Below, piece by piece: positions 16,580-24,605 of a DNA stretch of 42,570 nucleotides; within the stretch, counting starts at the first letter, position 1, and each line of letters starts with the position of its first letter. The notes beneath the pieces were generated by a model. That model searched no databases, was not told where the DNA came from, and saw only the letters and a list, made by a program, of their open reading frames with translations. This stretch comes from Micromonospora sp. ATCC 39149 (GTDB taxonomy: Bacteria > Actinomycetota > Actinomycetes > Mycobacteriales > Micromonosporaceae), in contig NZ_GG657738.1 in assembly GCF_000158815.1 (NCBI RefSeq), positions 255,058-297,627 of the forward strand, given 5' to 3'. The translations under genes were made by a program, and so were the position numbers.

Positions 16580-17380
16580 TCAGTCGACGAGGACTCCGCA
16601 CCCGACGGTGGTGATCGAGCCGGTGAGGCCGCTGGACAGGTCCGAGGCGAGGTACACGGCGGTGCCGGCCACGTCGGCCAGGGTCACCGCCCGGCCCAGC
16701 AGCGGGTTCGGCAGGCCCGGCTTGGCGGCCAGCATGTCCTCCAGCGTCGCCCCGTTCGCCTCGGCCGCGCGCCGCCACGTCTCGCGCACGTACGAGCCGT
16801 GCTGCACGCTCTCCGGGATCGCGTCTGGGCGCAGGCAGACCACCCGCACCCCGAACGGGCCCACCTCGCCGGCCAGCTCCCGGGCGAGCGACTCGATGCC
16901 GGCGCAGGCCACGCCGAAGCCGCCCGAGGGCATCGGCGCCCGCGCGGCGGACGTCGACAGGACGACGATGACCCCGCTGCGCTGCTCCACCATCCGCCGG
17001 GCCGCCGCCGCGGCGGTGAGGAACTGGGTGCGGACGAAGGTGTTCATCGGCATCAGGAAGTCGTCCAGGCTCAGCTCGCGCAGCGGGACGCCCTGCACGT
17101 GGTCCAGGCCGACGGCGTTGAACGACACGTCGATGCCCCCGGCCCGCTCGGTGACCAGCGCCGCGTGCGCGTCGACCGACCCCTGGTCGAGCGCGTCGAC
17201 CTGGTGGGCGTACGCCCGGCCCCCCTCGGCGACGATTTCCTTGGCGAGCACCTCGACCCGGTCGAGGTGGCGGCCGGCCAAATACACGGTGGCGCCCTCC
17301 CGGGCGTAGGCGCGCGACACCGCGCTGCCGAGCACGCCCGCGGCGCCGTAGACGATCGCCGTCCTGTTCTCCAGCAACAT
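16580..17380 (-). CDS. SDR-family protein lacking the usual Tyr-Lys catalytic pair
   Basis: The ATG at 17380 has GAGGGGA six bases upstream; the frame is open further but without support. The 266-residue protein has the SDR fold: cofactor motif YGAAGVLGSAVSRAYAREG (about 11-29), NAVG near 88-91, and a C-terminal DVAGTAVYLASDLSSGLTG typical of FabG-like members. At the active site, where YxxxK is expected, the sequence is GGFGVACAG, giving Phe for Tyr and Cys for Lys. STS is present for the Ser. It may therefore be a non-catalytic or altered SDR. A terminator hairpin follows it. Confidence 0.8.
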   Translation of the reverse strand: MLLENRTAIVYGAAGVLGSAVSRAYAREGATVYLAGRHLDRVEVLAKEIVAEGGRAYAHQVDALDQGSVDAHAALVTERAGGIDVSFNAVGLDHVQGVPLRELSLDDFLMPMNTFVRTQFLTAAAAARRMVEQRSGVIVVLSTSAARAPMPSGGFGVACAGIESLARELAGEVGPFGVRVVCLRPDAIPESVQHGSYVRETWRRAAEANGATLEDMLAAKPGLPNPLLGRAVTLADVAGTAVYLASDLSSGLTGSITTVGCGVLVD

Positions 17381-17475
17381 GTCTGATCCCCTCGTCATGG
17401 GCTGGTCCGGCGGTGCCGGACCGGGTTCGTCAGACCGACGGGCGACCCCCGGGGAAATATACATTTCCTGCCGAT

Positions 17476-18745
17476 TTATTTGGCTTGATCCGCCGAGTTG
17501 CCAGTGACCTCCGCCAGCCGGTCCCACAGGTACCGGCGTTCGGCGTCGTTGCCGGCGAATTCCAGCGCACGCCGGTACGCCCCGGCCGCCTCCCCCCGCC
17601 GGCCCAGCCGGCGCAGCAGGTCGGCGCGTACTGCCGGGACGAGATGGTGGCCGGCCAGGTCACCCGAGCGTTCCACCTGCTCCAGCAGCGCCAGGCCCCG
17701 CTGCGGCCCGTACGCCATCCCGACCGCCACCGCCCGGTTGAGCCGCACCACGGCCGACGGCACCAGCTCGGCCAGCTCGGCGTAGAGCCCGGCGATCTGG
17801 GCCCAGTCGGTTCGCGCCGCGTCCGGCGCGGTGGCGTGGCAGGCCGCGATCGCCGCCTGCACCTGGTACGGGCCCGGCCGCCCGTGGCGCAGCGCCCGCT
17901 CCAAGCAGGTCCACCCCCCTTCGGGGACCCGGCCCCCGAATCCCAGTGACGTGGATCCTTGCCTCTTCCAACGGCACCAGGTCGCCGTGGCGTTCGGTGG
18001 CGGGCCGTCAAGCCGGGCCTTCGTGCAGCAGCATCAGCGCGAGCAGCCCGAGCGTCTCCGGGTCGTCGGGCAGTAGCCGGACCAGCCACCGGACCAGCCG
18101 CACGGCCTCCGTGCACAGCCCGCGCCGCAACAGGTCCGCGCCGGCCGTGGCGGCGTACCCCTCGGTGAACAGCAGGTACAGCACCGCGCGCACCGCCGTG
18201 GCCCGGCCGGGCAGCTCCGCCGCGGGCGGCAGCTCGCCACACAGGCCGGCGTCGCGGACGCCGCGCCGGGCCCGCACCAACCGCTGAGCGAGGGTCCCCT
18301 GCGGGACCAGCAGGGCGCGGGCGATCTCCGCCGGGGCAAGCCCCACGACGGTACGCAGGGTCAGCGCGACCTGCGACGGCAGCGACAACGCGGGATGGCA
18401 ACAGGTGAAGATCAGCCGGAGCTGGGCGTCACGAATCAGCGGCGGCACCGGCGGGGCGTCGTCGTACGCCGGGAGGGTGGCCACGGCCTCGCGCAGCCGG
18501 GCGGCGGCCACCGTCTCGTGCCGCAGCCGGTCGACGGCCCGGTTGCGCGCCACCGTGGTCAGCCAGGCCCCGGGCCGGCGCGGCACGCCCTCGCCGCGCC
18601 AGCGCTCCAACGCGGCGGCGAACGCGTCCTGCACGCAGTCCTCGGCCAGGCTCCGGTCCCGGGTGAGGCCGACCAGGCCGCCGACGAGCTGGTGGTACTC
18701 CCGGCGGAACGCGCCGGCCACGGCGGCGTCGACGGCGAAGGTCAC
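17476..18745 (-). CDS. ECF42-type RNA polymerase sigma factor with C-terminal TPR-like extension, frameshifted
   Basis: The start GTG at 18745 overlaps the stop of the DGPF gene (GTGA). The first ~245 residues contain sigma region 2 (LVGLTRDRSLAEDCVQDAF), the WLTTVARNRAVDRLR segment and region 4 (LPSQVALTLRTVVGL). They run to LLHEGPA and a stop at 18008. The typical C-terminal extension of this group resumes at about 17905 as ERALRHGRPGPYQVQAAIAA and continues to YLWDRLAEVTG. Between them, fragments such as GDLVPLEE and DPRHWDSG occur in different frames, so at least two indels lie in 17895-18010. Repaired length is near 420 residues, normal for the family. ECF42 factors lack a classical anti-sigma factor and pair with DGPF proteins, as here. 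Confidence 0.82.
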
Positions 18746-19080
18746 CGGGTCCAGACCGGCCGCACCTCGATGGCGCCCAGCTCGGCGAAGGGGTGCAGGG
18801 CGGCGAGTTCGGTCGCCTCGTCGAGGTCCGCGCAGCGCAGCAGGACGAACCCGCCCACCTGCTCCCGGGTCTCGATGAACGGCCCGTCGGTGATTAGCGT
18901 GCCCCCGGCCCGGGCGCGCACCGTCCGGCCGGCGCGGCCGGGCCGCAGCCGCTGCCCGCCCGCGAACGCCCCCCGCCGGCGCACCTCGTCCAGCCAGGCC
19001 CGGTGCCGGGGGTGCTCATCGATCTCCGCCGGGCTCAGCTCCCCGGCCTCGTCGTGAAAGATCACCAGTGCGTACTCCAC
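18742..19080 (-). CDS. YCII-related DGPF-domain protein
   Basis: A 112-residue protein from GTG 19080, preceded by GGGAGG at a good distance. The sequence starts MEYALVIFHDEAGELS and holds the DGPF motif at 65-68 (LITDGPFIETREQVGGF), which defines the small YCII-like proteins encoded beside ECF42 sigma factors. The stop overlaps the sigma factor start in GTGA, so the pair is translationally coupled. The biochemical role is unknown; the conserved pairing suggests regulation or output of the sigma factor. Confidence 0.9.
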   Translation of the reverse strand: MEYALVIFHDEAGELSPAEIDEHPRHRAWLDEVRRRGAFAGGQRLRPGRAGRTVRARAGGTLITDGPFIETREQVGGFVLLRCADLDEATELAALHPFAELGAIEVRPVWTR

Positions 19081-19284
19081 GGTCTGCCTCCCAGGTCCGC
19101 GCATTACAACGACGAGGGGGCCGGGACAGACACGACCACCCGGCCTTTCACCGAATCGAGGGACAACCCGGTCGATGCCGCCCGCGCGGCGTCGAGGTGT
19201 GGTAACGGCAGCAAGCACGAAGAAGCGGGGTGCGGCCCACTCGGCCAGTCTTGGATGAATCCATGCCCGCCGAGGAGGCATCCC

Positions 19285-20169
19285 ATGCGTCAATCACAGG
19301 TCACCGTCAACGGTGTCGACATCGCATACCGTGAGCTGGGCGAGGGTCCCCTGGCCCTGCTGTTGCACGGCTTCCCGTTCACCCCCGACTCGTTCCGGCA
19401 CCTGGCGCCGGTGCTGGCCGACGCCGGATACCGGGTCGTGACCCCGTGGACCCGTGGCTTCGCCCCCAGCTCCGTCCCGCCGCCGGGCCGCGAGCACATC
19501 CGCGACATGGTGGCCGACGCCAACGCCCTGCACGAGGTCCTCGGCGGCGACGAGCGCGCGGTGCTGATCGGGCACGACTTCGGGGCCGCCGTCGCGTGGG
19601 CCGCCGTGGTGCAGCAGCCGCAGCGGTGGTCACGGCTGGTCGCCTGCGACGTGCCGCCGTTCCAGTTCTTCGGCGAGTACCTGCTCGACCCCCGGGGCAT
19701 CAACATCCAGGCCCACTTCTGGTTCTTCCAGATGGCCGCCGCCGACGAGCTGGTCGCCGCCAACGACCTGGCCTTCCTGGAGTTCATGCTGCACAAGTAC
19801 TCCCGCGACGGCTACGACGTCACCCAGGACCTGGCCGCCATCCGGGCCGCCCTCGGCAAGCCGGAGAACCTGCGCGCCGCCCTCGGCATGTACCGCACCA
19901 ACTTCCCGGCGGCGACGTTCGGCACCCCGGACTGGGCGGCCGAGCAGGCCGCGCTGTGGGGGCCCCTGCCGACCCAGCCGACGCTGAACATCTTCGGGGT
20001 CGAGGACGTCGCCTTCGCGATGAACGAGGAGAGGCTCGCCCGGATCGTCGAGGCCCTGCCGAAGGGCTCGGCCGGCGCGCTGGTTCCCAACTCGCGGCAC
20101 GTCCCGCTCACCGAGGAGCCGGACATCACCAACGCCCACATCCTGCGCTTCCTGGCCGAGACGGCCTGA
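19285..20169 (+). CDS. Alpha/beta hydrolase, epoxide hydrolase/dehalogenase-like
   Basis: A 294-residue protein from ATG 19285 with GAGGAGG seven bases before it. The fold markers are LLLHGFPFTPDSFRHLAP (oxyanion region, about 26-43), the nucleophile elbow GHDFGA with Asp98, an acidic residue in FGVEDVAF (Asp241) and His272 in NSRHVPL. Asp as nucleophile points to epoxide hydrolase or haloalkane dehalogenase-type chemistry rather than a serine esterase. The gene stands 133 bases before the XRE regulator on the same strand and diverges from the DGPF gene. Its natural substrate is unknown. Confidence 0.88.
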   Translation: MRQSQVTVNGVDIAYRELGEGPLALLLHGFPFTPDSFRHLAPVLADAGYRVVTPWTRGFAPSSVPPPGREHIRDMVADANALHEVLGGDERAVLIGHDFGAAVAWAAVVQQPQRWSRLVACDVPPFQFFGEYLLDPRGINIQAHFWFFQMAAADELVAANDLAFLEFMLHKYSRDGYDVTQDLAAIRAALGKPENLRAALGMYRTNFPAATFGTPDWAAEQAALWGPLPTQPTLNIFGVEDVAFAMNEERLARIVEALPKGSAGALVPNSRHVPLTEEPDITNAHILRFLAETA

Positions 20170-20259
20170 TCGGTCCGATCAGGACACTCGACCGGCTCCG
20201 GCCGGGCACGGCGGACCCCGCCCCCGCCCGGCCGGAAACCGTTGGTACTTCCACCGTGG

Positions 20260-20278
20260 GTACCACTGACAGTGTCAT
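20260..20278. promoter_or_regulatory. Operator-like palindrome at the XRE promoter
   Basis: GTACCACTG-A-CAGTGTCAT overlaps the likely -35 box of the XRE gene. It shares GTACCACTG-N-CAGTG with the palindrome in front of the MFS exporter gene (16423-16441). The position suits autorepression by the XRE protein. Confidence 0.55.
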
Positions 20279-20294
20279 GCTGATCCGCCATACT
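20266..20294 (+). promoter_or_regulatory. Promoter of the XRE regulator gene (probably leaderless)
   Basis: CTGACA (20266-20271) and CATACT (20289-20294) are separated by 17 bases, close to the TTGACA/TATAAT-like consensus of the main actinobacterial sigma factor. Transcription would start about seven bases later, at the ATG 20302. No ribosome-binding sequence precedes that ATG, so the mRNA is probably leaderless. Confidence 0.55.
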
Positions 20295-20301
20295 GACTCG
20301 C

Positions 20302-21165
20302 ATGAATCCGCTGGGCGAGTTCCTCCGATCTCGACGCGGCGTCATCCGTCCGCAGGACGCCGGCCTGACCCGCTACGGCGAGCGCCGGCGGGTCACGGGG
20401 CTGCGCCGCGAGGAGTTGGCCCAGCTCGCCGGGGTGAGCGTCTCCTACTACACCCGGCTGGAGCAGGGCCAAGCGCACAACGTGTCCGACGAGGTGCTCG
20501 ACGCTGTCGCCCGGGCGCTGCAACTCGACGGCGACGAGCGAACGCATTTGTTCGTGCTGGCCCGCCCCGGCCGGGCGGCGGCCGAGCGGGGCACCCGGGC
20601 CAACGCCGCGCCGCCGGCCCTGCGGCAGATGCTCGCGATGATGCCCGACGTGCCGGCGATGGTGCTCGACGCCGCGACCGACGTGCACGCCTGGAACCCG
20701 CTGGGCCACGCGCTGCTCGCCTGGCACCTCGACGAGGCCCCCAACATGAGCCAGGCGGTGTTCCTCGACCCCCGAACACGCGAGCTGTACGCCGACTGGC
20801 CGGGCAAGGCCCGCTCGGTGGTGGCCTACCTGCGGATGGCCGTGGGCCGCTACCGCAGCGACCGACGGGTCGTCGGGCTGGTCGACGAACTGCTGTCGCG
20901 TAGCCCGGAGTTCGCCGCCATGTGGGCCGAGCACCCGGTCAGCACCTGCGAGACGATGGAATACGACATGGCGCACCCGGTGGTCGGCGCGCTGACGGTC
21001 AACCAGCACACGTTGCGGCTCGAGGAAACCCCGGACCTGATGCTGGTGACCTTCACCGTCGAAGCCGGCTCACCGTCGGCGGCGGCGCTGCGGATGCTCG
21101 GCGGTATCCCCCGGCGCGCCACCACCCCGGCGCCGGCCCCCCGACACAGCGTCGCCGTCCACTGA
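20302..21165 (+). CDS. XRE-family transcriptional regulator with MmyB-like ligand-binding domain
   Basis: A 287-residue protein. The helix-turn-helix lies at about 34-56 (LRREELAQLAGVSVSYYTRLEQG), preceded by GLTRYGERRRVTG, a usual feature of the MmyB/MLTR group. The C-terminal domain (about 105-265) has VLDAATDVHAWNPLGHALL and the MEYDMAHPVVGALTVN stretch typical of this PAS-like, ligand-binding region. Members commonly repress a neighbouring oxidoreductase or transporter gene. Here a shared palindrome points to its own promoter and to the DHA2 exporter as targets. A Pro/Arg-rich tail ends the protein. Confidence 0.9.
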   Translation: MNPLGEFLRSRRGVIRPQDAGLTRYGERRRVTGLRREELAQLAGVSVSYYTRLEQGQAHNVSDEVLDAVARALQLDGDERTHLFVLARPGRAAAERGTRANAAPPALRQMLAMMPDVPAMVLDAATDVHAWNPLGHALLAWHLDEAPNMSQAVFLDPRTRELYADWPGKARSVVAYLRMAVGRYRSDRRVVGLVDELLSRSPEFAAMWAEHPVSTCETMEYDMAHPVVGALTVNQHTLRLEETPDLMLVTFTVEAGSPSAAALRMLGGIPRRATTPAPAPRHSVAVH

Positions 21166-21189
21166 GCCGACCACCCGCACACACGGCGA

Positions 21190-21238
21190 CGGCCGGCTCC
21201 CGGCAGACGGCCCGCGCCGCCCGGCCGGGAACCGGCCG
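21190..21238. terminator. Terminator-like hairpin between convergent genes
   Basis: CGGCCGGCTCCCGG (21190-21203) pairs with CCGGGAACCGGCCG (21225-21238) at 13 of 14 positions, with a 21-base loop. It lies in the short gap between the XRE gene and the convergent DUF899 gene and could serve both. Confidence 0.5.
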
Positions 21239-21279
21239 CCCCAGCGGGTGGAGCGCCTCCGCGCCCCACCGCGCCGGCG

Positions 21280-22029
21280 TCACTTCGTCCCGGCCTCCGC
21301 CGCCTGCGCAGCCGCGCCCTCGTGGCGCACCCGGAACTTGTTCACCCCGGTCCACCAGTTCTCACCCGGGTTGGCGGCCTCGTCGGAGTCGTAGCGGTCG
21401 TGGTGCCGCCACCAGTCCCACGGGTGCGCCAGCCCCTCCTCCTGCCGGCCCAGCGGGGTGACATCGAGGTAGTTGTAGGTGTTGATGAACACCTCGCCGC
21501 CCCGGTCGAACACCGAGCTGGCGTGGAAGATCTTCTCGCCGTCGCGGATGAACGAGCTGACCGCCGGCAGTTCGCCCTTCTCCATGGTGACGTTGAAGTC
21601 GTAGTTGAAGTCGCTGCCGTACGACGAAACCCACGGGATGTGGCTCCAGCCCATCCGGGCCTTGAACTGTTCGATCTTCTCCAGCGGGGCCCGGGCGATC
21701 ATCACGAACGAGGTGTCCCGCGCGTGCATGTGCGACAGGTTCCCGACGTTGTCGGCCTGCATCGAGCAGCCGACGCAGCCCTCCTTCGCCTCCGGGGCGA
21801 ACATGAAGTGCCGCACGAGCAGCTGACGACGCCCCTGGAACAGGTCGAGCAACGTCACCCGACCGGCGGGCGAGTCGAACACGTACTCCTTCTCCACCGG
21901 CACGACGGGCATGGCCCGGCGGGCGGCGCTGAGCTGGTCGCGGGCCCGGGTCAGCGCCTTCTCCTCCTCGAGGAGCTTCTCCCGGGCGGCGGTCCACTCC
22001 TCGCGCGAGACGATCTGCGGAAAACTCAT
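21280..22029 (-). CDS. DUF899 thioredoxin-like family protein
   Basis: A 249-residue protein from ATG 22029, with GGGAG seven bases upstream. It begins with the helical REEWTAAREKLLEEEKALTRAR segment and continues with a thioredoxin-fold core: LLDLFQGRRQLLVRHFMFAPE followed by C85-V-G-C88 and SMQADNVGNLSH. These features define the DUF899 family, whose biochemical role is unproven. The CxxC suggests a redox function. The terminal LGRQEEGLAHPWDWWRHHDRY is also family-typical. The gene diverges from the acyl-CoA-dehydrogenase-like gene and may share a promoter region (22030-22274) with it. Confidence 0.88.
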   Translation of the reverse strand: MSFPQIVSREEWTAAREKLLEEEKALTRARDQLSAARRAMPVVPVEKEYVFDSPAGRVTLLDLFQGRRQLLVRHFMFAPEAKEGCVGCSMQADNVGNLSHMHARDTSFVMIARAPLEKIEQFKARMGWSHIPWVSSYGSDFNYDFNVTMEKGELPAVSSFIRDGEKIFHASSVFDRGGEVFINTYNYLDVTPLGRQEEGLAHPWDWWRHHDRYDSDEAANPGENWWTGVNKFRVRHEGAAAQAAEAGTK

Positions 22030-22274
22030 CGTTTCTCCCTCCACGGTCGCCGCCGGGCCGGGAAAGGGCCGGGCGACACCTGCGAGCCTGGCACGGCCCC
22101 GGCCTGCCGACTTCTCCGCTCGTGCCCTTCCACCGCCCGGGATCCGGCTTCCACCCCCAGTCCGGAAGGACACCGGGCAATCCGGAAGAGGCCACGGAAC
22201 GCGCGGTGTGACAGCGTCGGGGATGCCTGGCCGACACGACCCCGGTCGATCCGGTCGCCCGTTGAGGAGGACAC

Positions 22275-23459
22275 GTGCCCACGACCACCGAAGCACCCAC
22301 CCGCGAGGAACTGGTCCAGCGGGCGGCGGATCTCGTCCCGCTGCTCCGCAAGCACGCGGCGTGGCAGGAGGAGAACCGTCGCCTCCACGACGAGACCGTA
22401 GCCGCGATCGAGGAGGCGGGGCTGTTCAAGCTCCGCACACCCCGCCGCTACGGCGGGTACGAGGTGGACGCCCGCACGCTCGTGGCGGTCGCCACCGAGT
22501 TGGGCCGGGGCGACGCCAGCACCGCCTGGGTCACCTCCGTGCTGTGGATCCCCACCTGGCTCGCCGGCCTGTTCCCCGACGAGGCCCAGGACGAGGTGTT
22601 CGGCGTGCCCAACGCCCGGGTGTGCGGCACCAACAGCGTCGGCGGCACGGCCGTGCCCACCGACGGTGGCATCGTCGTCAACGGTAGCTGGCACTTCATC
22701 AGCGGGGCCCACCACGCCCAGTGGCAGGAGATCGCGGTGGTCGTGCTGCGCCCCGACGCCGAGCCGGAGCCGATCATGGCGCTGGCGCCGATCGGTAGCC
22801 TGGAGATCGTCGACGACTGGTACACCACCGGCCTGAGCGCCACCGGCAGCGTCACCACCGTCGCCCGGGACCTGTTCGTCCCGACCAGCCACATCATCCC
22901 GATGAGCGCGGCGATGATCCCGCAGGGCCTGTCGCAGGGCAACGCCGACTCCCCCGTCTGGCAGACCCCGGCGGCGCTGAATGCGGCGGCGTCCGGCGTG
23001 GGCGCGGCCGTCGGCGTGGCCAAGGCCGCCCGCGACGAGTTCTTCGACCGGCTGCCCGGCCGGAAGATCACCTACACCGAGTACGAGAACCAGAGCGAGG
23101 CCCCGATCACGCACCTGAAGGTCGGCACCGCGCTCATGAAGATCGACCAGGCCGAGTTCCACGCGTACCACGCCGCCGACATTGTCGACTCGAAGGCGGC
23201 CAGCGGCGCCGAGTGGAGCCTGGAGGAGCGGGCCCGGGTCCGCGCCGACCACGGCTGGGCGACCCGGCTGGCCAAGGAGGCGGTAGACATCTTCGCCTCC
23301 GCCAGCGGCGGCACGTCCATCTACCGCGACGTGCCGATCCAGCGCATCGCCCGGGACGTCAACGCGATGAGCCTGCACGGGCTGATCAACCCCGACACCA
23401 ACACCGAGCTGTACGGCCGGGTCGTCTGCGGCCTGGGCCCGAACACCATGTTCTTCTGA
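22275..23459 (+). CDS. Acyl-CoA dehydrogenase-fold flavoprotein (HsaA/type-D monooxygenase-like)
   Basis: A 394-residue protein from GTG 22275, preceded by GAGGAGG. It has the three-part acyl-CoA dehydrogenase fold: an N-terminal helical domain (ENRRLHDETVAAIEEAGLFK), a beta middle domain (VNGSWHFISGAHHAQW) and a C-terminal helical domain (LAKEAVDIFASASGGTSIY). The ASGGTSIYRDVPIQRIARD ending and absence of a clear catalytic Glu favour the flavin-dependent hydroxylase subgroup (HsaA, p-hydroxyphenylacetate hydroxylase oxygenase component). No flavin reductase gene is adjacent. The substrate is unknown, probably aromatic. Confidence 0.85.
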   Translation: MPTTTEAPTREELVQRAADLVPLLRKHAAWQEENRRLHDETVAAIEEAGLFKLRTPRRYGGYEVDARTLVAVATELGRGDASTAWVTSVLWIPTWLAGLFPDEAQDEVFGVPNARVCGTNSVGGTAVPTDGGIVVNGSWHFISGAHHAQWQEIAVVVLRPDAEPEPIMALAPIGSLEIVDDWYTTGLSATGSVTTVARDLFVPTSHIIPMSAAMIPQGLSQGNADSPVWQTPAALNAAASGVGAAVGVAKAARDEFFDRLPGRKITYTEYENQSEAPITHLKVGTALMKIDQAEFHAYHAADIVDSKAASGAEWSLEERARVRADHGWATRLAKEAVDIFASASGGTSIYRDVPIQRIARDVNAMSLHGLINPDTNTELYGRVVCGLGPNTMFF

Positions 23460-23536
23460 GCCCTCCCGTACGGCTCCTCTGAGCCTTCCGCCACGGTTCT
23501 TCCGACCTTCCCGCACGTGACGGGCCGCCCGGCGCA

Positions 23537-23553
23537 CCCCCCTCGCCGGGGGG
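23537..23553. terminator. Short GC hairpin between convergent genes
   Basis: Six C (23537-23542), loop TCGCC, six G (23548-23553), in the 159-base gap between the flavoprotein gene and the convergent IMPase-like gene. It is weak evidence for termination. Confidence 0.3.
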
Positions 23554-23618
23554 ACCGTCGCACGTCCGCGCCGCCGACGCTTCTGCGCCGCCGGCACCTC
23601 GGGCCCTGCCGGGGCTGG

Positions 23619-24401
23619 TCAGCCCAGCGCGGCGACCCGGGGACGCAACCCGTCGATCAGCTCTGGCGGGGCGGCGAGCACCCGGCTGCCGCTCACCTCG
23701 ACGGCGGCACCGGCCTCGACGGCGATCACCAGCCCGGCCGCCCAGTCCCAGCGGAAGGTGCGGTCCTCGACGTACGCGTCGCAGCGGCCAGCCGCGATCC
23801 AGGCCAGGGCCAGCGCGGTGGAGCCGAGCATCCGCACCCCGCGCACGTCGCCGGCCAGGTCGGTGACCACGGCCGCCTGGACCCTGCGGTGGGCGACGTC
23901 GTAGGCGTACCCGGCGGCGAGGATGACCTCGTCGAGCTTGGCACCGGCGGGCCGGGCCAGCGGCACGTCGTTGAGAAACGCGCCCCGGCCCCGGACGCCG
24001 CGGAACGTCTCGTCGTGCACCGGGTCGTGGACCACCCCGACGGCGGGTCGCCAGCCGTCCGGCGTCTCCTCCTCGCAGGCCACGCTGACGCACCAGAACG
24101 GCATCCCCGAGACGTAGTTCACGGTGCCGTCGAGGGGGTCGAGCACCCAGCGCAGGCCGGAGTGGCCGACGTGGTCACTGCCCTCCTCAGCGACGATGCC
24201 GTCGCCGGGCCGGCGGGCGCGCAGCAACTCGACGATGCGCGCCTCGCTGGCCCGGTCCGCCTCGCTCACCAGATCGGTGGAGGCCGTCTTGTAGTCGACC
24301 CGGCCGTGATCGCCGAAGCGCCGCAGCAGCTCCCGGCCACCGAGGCGTGCCGCCTCCTCGGCGACCCGCCGGCAGTCGTCCAGTTCCGCACCGGTGACCA
24401 T
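23619..24401 (-). CDS. Inositol monophosphatase family protein
   Basis: A 260-residue protein from ATG 24401 with GAGGAGAG upstream. The metal-binding signature is complete: Glu pair in VAEEGSD (72-73), WVLDPLDGTVNY with Asp88 and Asp91, and the second motif WDWAAGLVIAVEAGA near 217-231. Family members remove phosphate from inositol-1-phosphate, histidinol phosphate, or 3'-phosphoadenosine phosphate; which applies cannot be decided here. In actinomycetes such enzymes supply inositol for mycothiol and phosphatidylinositol. The gene diverges from a class V aminotransferase gene. Confidence 0.92.
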   Translation of the reverse strand: MVTGAELDDCRRVAEEAARLGGRELLRRFGDHGRVDYKTASTDLVSEADRASEARIVELLRARRPGDGIVAEEGSDHVGHSGLRWVLDPLDGTVNYVSGMPFWCVSVACEEETPDGWRPAVGVVHDPVHDETFRGVRGRGAFLNDVPLARPAGAKLDEVILAAGYAYDVAHRRVQAAVVTDLAGDVRGVRMLGSTALALAWIAAGRCDAYVEDRTFRWDWAAGLVIAVEAGAAVEVSGSRVLAAPPELIDGLRPRVAALG

Positions 24402-24605
24402 CGCGCTCTCCTCGTGTCGTCGGCAGGGACGGCCGAGATCGTCGCACCCGCGCGGGCGAGGGCACCAGTCGCGATGCGCCGGCCCGGGGCGGGAGCGGAG
24501 CCGTTGGCCGGCTCGGGCACACTGGGGGCGGCGATCGGGACACCGACGCTCGCCCATGCGCCGTCGCCCCGCCCCGACGCCATCGCCACGGGGAGGCAGT
24601 GCGAC

